This document shows, piece after piece, positions 58,161 to 64,000 of a stretch of DNA of 64,000 nt (the first letter of the stretch is position 1; the number at the start of each line of letters is the position of its first letter). The notes beneath the pieces were generated by a model that was not told the origin of the DNA, searched no databases, and saw nothing but the letters and a program-made list of their open reading frames with translations. Position numbers and translations under genes: made by a program. This stretch comes from Afipia sp. GAS231. GTDB taxonomy: Bacteria; Pseudomonadota; Alphaproteobacteria; Rhizobiales; Xanthobacteraceae. The stretch lies in assembly GCF_900103365.1 (NCBI RefSeq), contig NZ_LT629703.1:4216001-4280000 (forward strand). The letters are read 5' to 3'.

Positions 58161-58958
58161 CTAACCCGAAATCTCCATCCCGGCATTCGCGTACACCACG
58201 CCGCCATCGACCGCGATGGTGTTGCCGACCACGTAGTCGCCGGCGCGCGAAGCGAGGTAGATTGCAACGCCCGCCATGTCCTCGGTGGTGCCGATGCGCT
58301 TGGACGGAATTCGCCCGGCGAGATCGTCGCCGTGGTCGCGCGCGGCCCGGTTCATGTCGGAGGCAAACGCGCCCGGCGCGATCGCGGTCACGTTGATGTT
58401 GTCCTTGATCAGCTTGGTCGCCATCCGCCGCGTCAGGTGAATAACGGCGGCCTTGCTCGCGGCGTAGGAATAGGTCTCGCCCGGGTTGACGAAGATGCCG
58501 TCGATCGAGGCGACGTTGATGACCTTGGCCGGCCGCGCGTGGCTTGCCGCGGCGCGTAGCGGCTTCGCCAGCGCCTTGGTCAGGAAGAACAGCGACTTGA
58601 CGTTGAGGTCCATGACCTTGTCCCAGCCGCTTTCGGGGAATTCGTCGAATTCCGCGCCCCAGGCCGCACCGGCATTGTTGACGAGGATGTCGAGTTTCGG
58701 CTCCAGCTTGATGATTTCGGCGGCGAGCTTGTCGCAGCCTTCGACCGTCGAAATGTCGATCGGCAGCGCGATGCACTCGCCATCATAGGCGGCCGAAAGT
58801 TCTTTCGCGGTGGCTTCGCAGGGCCCGGCCTTGCGCGCGGTGATGTAGACCTTCGCCGCCCCCTGGGCGAGAAATCCCGCCGCGATCATCTTGCCGATGC
58901 CGCGCGACCCGCCGGTCACGACAGCGATACGGCCCTTCAGCGAAAACAGATCCTTCAT
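58161..58958 (-). CDS. Short-chain dehydrogenase/reductase
   Basis: A 265-residue classical SDR. The NADP-type fold starts IAVVTGGSRGIGKMIAAGFL; NNAG motif in LDILVNNAGAAWG; catalytic Ser in VINVASIDG; Tyr-Lys in YSYAASKAAVIHLTRR; C terminus VGNTIAVDGGVVYANAG. ATG 58958 is used because GGAGGAAC precedes it; an ATG four codons earlier overlaps that site. It resembles RhlG-type and 3-oxoacyl reductases. It is convergent with boxB, so it need not belong to the benzoate pathway. The substrate is not predictable. Confidence 0.9.
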   Translation of the reverse strand: MKDLFSLKGRIAVVTGGSRGIGKMIAAGFLAQGAAKVYITARKAGPCEATAKELSAAYDGECIALPIDISTVEGCDKLAAEIIKLEPKLDILVNNAGAAWGAEFDEFPESGWDKVMDLNVKSLFFLTKALAKPLRAAASHARPAKVINVASIDGIFVNPGETYSYAASKAAVIHLTRRMATKLIKDNINVTAIAPGAFASDMNRAARDHGDDLAGRIPSKRIGTTEDMAGVAIYLASRAGDYVVGNTIAVDGGVVYANAGMEISG

Positions 58959-59027
58959 GCGTTCCTCCATTTGATTTGACGGAGGTTTTGGGCGTGGGCG
59001 CGGAGCGAGTCAAGGAACCCATTTTCT

Positions 59028-59145
59028 GTCGTCCCTGCGAACGCAGGGACCCATACGCCGCGGCCTATCGGGTCGGCGATGGAGTTGCCACCTTCTTCAA
59101 CTATTGCAGCCGGTGGTTATGGGTCCCTGCGTTCGCAGGGACGAC
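59028..59145. repeat. Inverted repeat with perfect 28-bp arms
   Basis: The left arm (59028-59055, starting GTCGTCCCTGCGAACGCAGG) and the right arm (59118-59145, ending CGCAGGGACGAC) are perfect inverted copies around a 62-base centre. Each arm is itself a palindrome (CCCTGCGAACGCAGGG). It is a dispersed repeat type close to that at 58036. It lies between two same-strand genes and ends 3 bases before the deacetylase stop. Confidence 0.8.
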
Positions 59146-59148
59146 GGC

Positions 59149-60207
59149 TTACGCCGCGTCGATGCGGCGAAAGCCGTTCCACATCGCAGTCGCGGTGCCG
59201 GAGGTCAGGACGGGGAGGATGCGGACGTCCTGGTAATTGCCGTTGAGCGAGACCCGTTGCAGCGCTGTCAGGTGGTCGGCGCTTTCCGGATAGATCATGC
59301 CCGGCCGCGTCGTCACCGCGGTCTTGAATCCCGCCGCCTTCGTCGCTGCGAATTCGCGTACCCCGGCGGCGCTGCGGTCGCCATAGGGATAGCAGAAATG
59401 CAGCACGGGCCGCTGCAGCGCATCCTCGATCCGCGCCCGGCTGGTGGCGATCTCGAACGAAGCGGTCGCTTCGGACTGTCGGGCGAGGTTGCAATGGCTG
59501 ATCGTGTGCGCGCCGATCGTGACCAGCGGATCGTCTGCGAACGGTTTCAATTCGTCCCAGGACAGGCAGAGCTCGCGGGCGATCGCGGCCTCGTCCACGC
59601 CACGGCGCGCGCAGAGTGCCGAGATTTCGCGTTCCTGGTCGTGTTCGCCGGGCAAAGCGCGCAGCCAGTCGTGAATCCGGTCGAACGCGGCCTGCTTGGT
59701 TGCCGGCGTTGAGGTATCGAGGCGCGTCGTGTTGCCGCCGATCGGGATTTCGATCGAGGATGCGGTGGCGATCACCCGCTCGAGCGCGACCCACCACAGC
59801 CTTCCGGTGCCTTCGGCGAAATCGGTGGCGACAAAGACGTTCATGGGCGCGTCAAATTCGCGCATCACCGGCAGCGCGAAATCGCGGTTGTCGCGATAAC
59901 CGTCGTCGAAGCTGAAACAGGCGAAACGCCGCGCGAAATGGCGTTGCGAAAGCCGCGCATGCACTTCGTCCATGGTGACGAGGTCGATGTCGAGCGCGCG
60001 CAGATGCTGCAACGTCGCGCGCAGGAATTCCGGCTCGACCTCGAGATGACGGTTGGGCTGGAATTCGGCGTCGCGTCCCGGGCGGACGTGGTGCAGCATG
60101 AAAACGGCGCCGACACCTGCGAAGATTGGTCGCAGCAGGTGATGCACCCCGGACCGGGACAGCACTTCCAGTCCGGCCCGGATAACGGTGTTGCGGAGCT
60201 GCTTCAT
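59149..60207 (-). CDS. Polysaccharide deacetylase (NodB-homology domain)
   Basis: A 352-residue enzyme of carbohydrate esterase family 4. The catalytic base and metal ligands are visible: Asp-Asp in ACFSFDDGYRDNRDF and His-x3-His in IGAHTISHCNLA. The later motif is VLHFCYPYGDRSAAGVREF, and TALQRVSLNGNY is near the end. The N terminus (NTVIRAGLEVLSRSGVHHLL) has no clear signal peptide, so it may be membrane-associated or cytoplasmic. ATG 60207 is taken as start. N-deacetylation of an N-acetylated cell-surface glycan is expected; the glycan is unknown. It is divergent from the BON/OmpA gene. Confidence 0.88.
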   Translation of the reverse strand: MKQLRNTVIRAGLEVLSRSGVHHLLRPIFAGVGAVFMLHHVRPGRDAEFQPNRHLEVEPEFLRATLQHLRALDIDLVTMDEVHARLSQRHFARRFACFSFDDGYRDNRDFALPVMREFDAPMNVFVATDFAEGTGRLWWVALERVIATASSIEIPIGGNTTRLDTSTPATKQAAFDRIHDWLRALPGEHDQEREISALCARRGVDEAAIARELCLSWDELKPFADDPLVTIGAHTISHCNLARQSEATASFEIATSRARIEDALQRPVLHFCYPYGDRSAAGVREFAATKAAGFKTAVTTRPGMIYPESADHLTALQRVSLNGNYQDVRILPVLTSGTATAMWNGFRRIDAA

Positions 60208-60375
60208 CACAAGTGGTCGGCCGGTTGGAGTTCGACTGCAAGTTAACGGCTGACCCTTGAACAAAAGGTTAGCCGGACCAAATACCCGCGCGCCGAGGTT
60301 TCTGTGGTATTTCGGGTTTGACAGCCTCGCAAGGGTTTGTTTTCTCTCAATTCCCCCGGATCCGCAGGACCTCGA

Positions 60376-61770
60376 ATGCACGGACTTTTCAGGTGGAGCA
60401 GCAAATGGTGGCCGGGGGTAATTCCGCTGGCCGTCTTTTGGGCTATCGCGGCCTGGACCAGCACCGAACCGCTGGAAGCCGATCTGGCGCAGCGTTCCAC
60501 CGCCGCACTGAAGGATACTGTGCTCGACAAGACGCGTATCGCGGTCGAGGGCCGCGACGTGACCTTCGTGGCGGACGCGTTCTCGGAAGACGGCCGTCAG
60601 AGCGCGGTCGCTTCGGTCGAAGCCGTACCGGGCGTGCGTCTCGTCAATGACGAAACCCGTCTCGTTCCCGAAGCCAAGCCGTTCGTCTGGTCGGCCGAGC
60701 GCGATGTCGTCCGGGTGACGCTGTCAGGCAGTTCGCCGCTGCCGGCGAGCAAAACCAAGCTGACCGAGGCGGCGCGCGCCAGTCTCGGTGGCACTGAGGT
60801 CGTCGATCGCATGAATTTGTCGCGCGGCGCGCCACCGCGTTTCGACAACGCCGCGCTGTTGTTGCTCGACCAGATCGGTAAATTGAAGGACGGCAAGATC
60901 ACGCTGTCGGACACCAAGGTCAGCCTGTCGGGCATGGCGCGCGATCTCGGCGGCAGGGAAGCGATATCCGCCGCGCTGAAGAACCTTCCCGAAGGGTTTT
61001 CGGTGGCGACCAACGACGTCAAGGCACCGCCCTACATCTTCCAGGCCTACAAGGATCCGGTCGCGGTGACGCTGACGCTGACCGGCTATGTACCCGACAA
61101 CAACGTCCATGCGGCGCTGGTGGCGGCTGCGGGCCGCAAGTTCTTCTCTGAAAAGGTGGTCGACAATCTCAAGGCCAGTGTCGGCGCGCCAGGCGGATTC
61201 GCCAATGCGGTGGTGCCCGCGCTCGGCGCGCTATCGCGGCTGTCGACCGGCACGCTCGTGGTCAGCGACCGCGAGGTGAAACTGTCGGGCGACGCGCTCT
61301 ATGAAGCCGCCGCCAATCAGATCCGGGCAGGGCTGGGCAAGGATTTTCCGCAAGGCTGGCAGTTCAAGCCGGAAATTTCGGTGAAACCTGCCGCGGCGCC
61401 GGTCGATGCCACCGTCTGTCAGCAGCTATTCGCCGAATTGCTCGGCAAGGCGCGGATCCGGTTTGAATCGGGAAAGGCCGATATCGTGGCGGATTCCGCC
61501 GGACTGCTCGATCGCCTGATCGAAACCGCGCTGCGCTGTCCGAACGCCAATATCGAGATTGCCGGACATACCGATACCGACGGCGACGAGGCGGCCAACC
61601 AGACGCTGTCGGAGAAGCGGGCGCAGGCGGTCACCGATTATCTGGTCAGGGCAGGGCTGGCGGCGAACCGCTTCATGCCGGTCGGCTACGGCAGCGCGCA
61701 GCCGATCGCCGGCAATGATACCGAAGACGGCAAGGCGCAGAACCGCCGCATCGATTTCGTGGTGAAATAG
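60376..61770 (+). CDS. OmpA-family protein with BON-like domains
   Basis: A 464-residue envelope protein. One N-terminal membrane helix (VIPLAVFWAIAAWTSTEPLE) anchors it. Residues about 35-330 contain two or more BON-like segments (KITLSDTKVSLSGMARDLGG; GTLVVSDREVKLSGDALYEA). The C-terminal OmpA domain binds peptidoglycan: ARIRFESGKADIVADSAGLL, NIEIAGHTDTDGDEAANQTL and SEKRAQAVTDYLVRAGL. ATG 60376 has AGGACC ahead. The next gene starts one base after its stop, so a two-gene operon is likely. It probably links inner membrane and wall. Confidence 0.88.
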   Translation: MHGLFRWSSKWWPGVIPLAVFWAIAAWTSTEPLEADLAQRSTAALKDTVLDKTRIAVEGRDVTFVADAFSEDGRQSAVASVEAVPGVRLVNDETRLVPEAKPFVWSAERDVVRVTLSGSSPLPASKTKLTEAARASLGGTEVVDRMNLSRGAPPRFDNAALLLLDQIGKLKDGKITLSDTKVSLSGMARDLGGREAISAALKNLPEGFSVATNDVKAPPYIFQAYKDPVAVTLTLTGYVPDNNVHAALVAAAGRKFFSEKVVDNLKASVGAPGGFANAVVPALGALSRLSTGTLVVSDREVKLSGDALYEAAANQIRAGLGKDFPQGWQFKPEISVKPAAAPVDATVCQQLFAELLGKARIRFESGKADIVADSAGLLDRLIETALRCPNANIEIAGHTDTDGDEAANQTLSEKRAQAVTDYLVRAGLAANRFMPVGYGSAQPIAGNDTEDGKAQNRRIDFVVK

Positions 61771-61771
61771 C

Positions 61772-62068
61772 ATGGCCTATCTGGCGACATTCTATTGGGG
61801 CTGGCTTTTGGGTTCAGCGCTGCTTGGGCTGGCGATGGGCTGGATTTCCGTGGTCCAGCACGGCGACGGCGTTCCCCGGAAATGGCGATGGGCGCTGGCG
61901 GCCTTGGCGGCGGCGCTGGTTGCGGCGGCCCTCACCCGCGTGGTTCCCGGCCGTTTCGGCTACTGGCTCGACCTCGGCCTGATCATGTTTGCGCTGTATC
62001 TTGGCGGCTGCGCGATCGGATCGTGGCTGCGCAACTGGGTGGTTTCGCGCAGCCAGCCTGCGGCCTGA
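61772..62068 (+). CDS. Small membrane protein after the OmpA-family gene
   Basis: A 98-residue protein with three hydrophobic segments (FYWGWLLGSALLGLAMGWIS, WALAALAAALVAAALTRVV, LIMFALYLGGCAIGSWL). It begins one base after the OmpA-family stop, so it is surely cotranscribed and may be its membrane partner. GC-rich and Ala-rich but with a clean alternation of spans and loops. No family recognised. Confidence 0.7.
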   Translation: MAYLATFYWGWLLGSALLGLAMGWISVVQHGDGVPRKWRWALAALAAALVAAALTRVVPGRFGYWLDLGLIMFALYLGGCAIGSWLRNWVVSRSQPAA

Positions 62069-62347
62069 CGCCGATGCAGGGCAGGTCATGGCCCAACCCT
62101 GCCGCCGTCCCGCGCTGTCAGCCGGTCCGTTTCCCGTACTGAAAGCTCATTTGGGGGGCGCCAAATGCAGCAAAACTGTGCTTCCGCTGTCATCTACCCG
62201 GCCTAATATGTTGAAGAAGCGCGTTTTATTGTCGTTCGGCGAATTCCACTCTGGCCCAAAACGCGCTACCAGAGGGGTCGGGGAGCAGCGTGGCGCTGGC
62301 GGCTTCGCTCCGTTGGCGCCGCCGCGGGATCGCAATTCGAGGTCTAG

Positions 62348-63403
62348 ATGCTGGAAGCAATACGCAGGGCGATTTCGTTTCTGCGCCAGAAGCAAGTCCT
62401 GCATAAGCTCGGGGTTGTGATTAGCGTCGCGGTCATCGCGATCGCGTGCTACGTGCTCTATCACATGCTGCGCGGCATCGACTCCAATGAGGTGATCGAG
62501 GCCATCAAGGGCACGGAGCCGCGCCAGATATGGCTGGCGGCGCTGTTCGTGGCGGCGGGCTATTTCACGCTGACATTTTACGACTGGTTCGCGGTGCGCG
62601 CGATCGGCCACGGACACATTCCCTATCGCGTCAACGCGCTCGCTGCCTTCACTTCCTATTCGATCGGCCACAATGTCGGCGCCAGCGTCTTCACCGGCGG
62701 TGCGGTGCGCTACCGGATCTATTCGGCCTGGGGACTGAACGCGATCGACGTCGCCAAGATCTGCTTCCTCGCCGGGCTGACCTTCTGGCTCGGCAATGCC
62801 GCGGTGCTGGGACTGGGCATCGCCTATCATCCCGAGGCCGCCGCCTCGATCGACCAGTTGCCGGCCTGGCTCAACCGCGTCGCGGCGTTCGCGATCATCG
62901 TCGGCCTGGTGGGTTACGTGGTCTGGGTCTGGACCCAGCCGCGCGGCGTCGGCCGCGGACCGTGGACCGTCACGCTGCCGGGTGGCCCGCTGACCTTGCT
63001 GCAGATCGCGATCGGCATCGTCGATCTCGGGTTCTGCGCGCTGGCGATGTATGTGCTGGTGCCGGACGAGCCCAATTTGGGCTTCGTCGTCGTCGCCGTC
63101 ATATTCGTCTCGGCGACACTATTAGGCTTTGCCAGCCATTCGCCCGGCGGGCTCGGGGTGTTCGACGCCGCCATGCTGGTAGGCCTGTGGCAGATGGACC
63201 GGGAAGACCTGCTAGCCGGGATGCTATTGTTCCGCGTGCTCTATTATATTGCGCCCTTCGTCATATCTGTAATCTTGCTGACGTTTCGGGAGGTTATCAT
63301 CGGGGCGCGACTCAAGCGCCTGCGCCAGTTGACGCCTGGCCCGGACGCCGAGCCGAGACATGAGGCGGTCTATGTGCGCGAGCGCGGAGACTCCGGCGCC
63401 TGA
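62348..63403 (+). CDS. Lysylphosphatidylglycerol-synthase-type transmembrane protein (UPF0104)
   Basis: A 351-residue polytopic membrane protein with about eight spans. It has the flippase-like half of LPG synthases only (AFTSYSIGHNVGASVFTGGA, VRYRIYSAWGLNAIDVAKIC and GFASHSPGGLGVFDAAMLVG are family landmarks). It lacks the C-terminal catalytic aminoacyl-transferase domain, so it is more likely a lipid-transport or membrane-integrity factor than a synthase. GAGGTC precedes the ATG. The 280-base spacer upstream shows no gene; its middle is AT-richer and could hold the promoter. Confidence 0.85.
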   Translation: MLEAIRRAISFLRQKQVLHKLGVVISVAVIAIACYVLYHMLRGIDSNEVIEAIKGTEPRQIWLAALFVAAGYFTLTFYDWFAVRAIGHGHIPYRVNALAAFTSYSIGHNVGASVFTGGAVRYRIYSAWGLNAIDVAKICFLAGLTFWLGNAAVLGLGIAYHPEAAASIDQLPAWLNRVAAFAIIVGLVGYVVWVWTQPRGVGRGPWTVTLPGGPLTLLQIAIGIVDLGFCALAMYVLVPDEPNLGFVVVAVIFVSATLLGFASHSPGGLGVFDAAMLVGLWQMDREDLLAGMLLFRVLYYIAPFVISVILLTFREVIIGARLKRLRQLTPGPDAEPRHEAVYVRERGDSGA

Positions 63404-63463
63404 GGACGCGGAAAGCGCCTCGATAAGACGCCTCGATAATTCAGAGGGAAGAAAGCCGGCGCG

Positions 63464-64000
63464 ATGGCGATAGACGATTCCTCCTCATCCACCTTCTTTG
63501 CGCCATGGCCGGACCGCCTGCGCCATGCGGCCATTATTTTGCTGGTCGCGGCGATCGCGCTTTCCGTGCTGGTGGTGCTGGCCGAACTCTCGGCGGCGCG
63601 CGCCGCTGCGGTGTTCCTCTGCATCGCTGCCGCAGCCCTGGTGCCGTGGCGGCTGCATAATGCGGTCACGTCCCGCGAGGACGTCCGCGGGGTCAATCCG
63701 GTCGAGGCCGCCGCCGTCAGCGCCGTCGTGGCCGGAATGCCGGATCCGGCGGTGCTGCTCGACCGCGCCGGCCGCGTCCTGCACCTCAACGCCGCGGCCG
63801 CCCAGCTCGCGCCGGCGCTGCGCAAGAACGAACTGGCCCAGTTCGCGCTGCGCTCGCCCGAGATCATCACGGCCTTGCGCGAGGCGATCGCGACCACCGA
63901 GCCGCGCCGTGCGACCTATCTCGACCACGTGCCGGTCGATCGCTGGATGGAACTGATCATTACGCCGGTGCCGGTGCCGACGCTGTTCGGCGGCACCGAC
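63464..64000 (+). CDS. phoR: PhoR-type sensor histidine kinase, 5' part
   Basis: The frame stays open to the window edge (179 codons seen). Two membrane spans near the N terminus (AAIILLVAAIALSVLVVLAE and AAAVFLCIAAAALVPWRL) are followed by a PAS domain: VVAGMPDPAVLLDRAGRVLH, LNAAAAQLAPALRKNELAQF and VDRWMELIITPVPV. This is the organisation of alphaproteobacterial PhoR, the phosphate-limitation kinase. The kinase domains and, presumably, pst/phoU/phoB genes lie beyond the window. The assignment is by architecture and remembered sequence, so gene identity is moderately sure. Confidence 0.75.
   Translation, partial: MAIDDSSSSTFFAPWPDRLRHAAIILLVAAIALSVLVVLAELSAARAAAVFLCIAAAALVPWRLHNAVTSREDVRGVNPVEAAAVSAVVAGMPDPAVLLDRAGRVLHLNAAAAQLAPALRKNELAQFALRSPEIITALREAIATTEPRRATYLDHVPVDRWMELIITPVPVPTLFGGTD

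Overview
The window looks like chromosome of a Bradyrhizobium/Rhodopseudomonas-type alphaproteobacterium (family Nitrobacteraceae). Base composition is about 63-65 % G+C in most rows. The spacers carry palindromic repeat families that I know from Bradyrhizobium genomes. Several proteins read as close relatives of R. palustris proteins, most clearly a CYP199A cytochrome P450 and the benzoyl-CoA 'box' enzymes. I saw no rRNA, tRNA, CRISPR array or prophage.

Layout. 0-3.4 kb: an L,D-transpeptidase and a cyanide-insensitive type bd oxidase operon (cydA-cydB-DUF2474). 3.5-6.8 kb: a tandem pair of membrane paralogues, a small secreted peptide and an ECF sigma factor that shares a promoter motif with it. 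7.1-12.6 kb: a four-gene signalling operon (TRAP-type binding protein, two histidine kinases, OmpR-type regulator) with no TRAP permease. 12.9-16.9 kb: an orphan UgpB, two exported unknowns and a caspase-like protein. 17.2-28.6 kb: a peptide-type ABC importer, then AtzG-AtzE-AtzH, a GntR/FCD regulator and, beyond an IS110-family element, a convergent allophanate hydrolase AtzF. This resembles the lower half of cyanurate/biuret catabolism without its first hydrolase. 28.9-34.0 kb: feruloyl-CoA synthase, a MarR regulator, CYP199A and a periplasmic binding protein, probably for phenylpropanoid and methoxybenzoate use.

34.0-35.1 kb is a small AT-rich island with an Abi-alpha-like gene abutting a fragment of a binding-protein gene. 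35.2-40.0 kb holds NDH-2, a DHA2 exporter, a SnoaL-tailed ECF sigma factor with a small partner, and a DUF805 protein. 40.4-45.2 kb is a complete branched-chain/aromatic-acid ABC transporter (SBP-HMGF). 45.4-49.2 kb is a glutamine-synthetase-like gene, a Rieske oxygenase and a divergent IclR regulator. 49.3-50.4 kb contains a segment with a PilZ gene flanked by 20-bp direct repeats. 50.5-58.0 kb is the aerobic benzoyl-CoA pathway: boxR, benzoate-CoA ligase, an alpha/beta hydrolase, a DUF309 protein, boxC and boxB; boxA and boxD are not here. 58.2-64.0 kb holds a short-chain dehydrogenase, a polysaccharide deacetylase, a BON/OmpA protein, membrane proteins and the start of phoR.

Most of the centre (28-58 kb) serves uptake and breakdown of plant-derived aromatic acids. 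Imported benzoate would be activated by the CoA ligase, epoxidised by BoxB and ring-cleaved by BoxC, with BoxR sensing benzoyl-CoA. CYP199A and feruloyl-CoA synthase would prepare methoxylated and phenylpropenoid precursors. The most striking item is the IS110 element: its 160-bp leader contains segments matching both its target flanks and its own ends, arranged as expected of a bridge RNA, and the box cluster carries an uninterrupted copy of its target.
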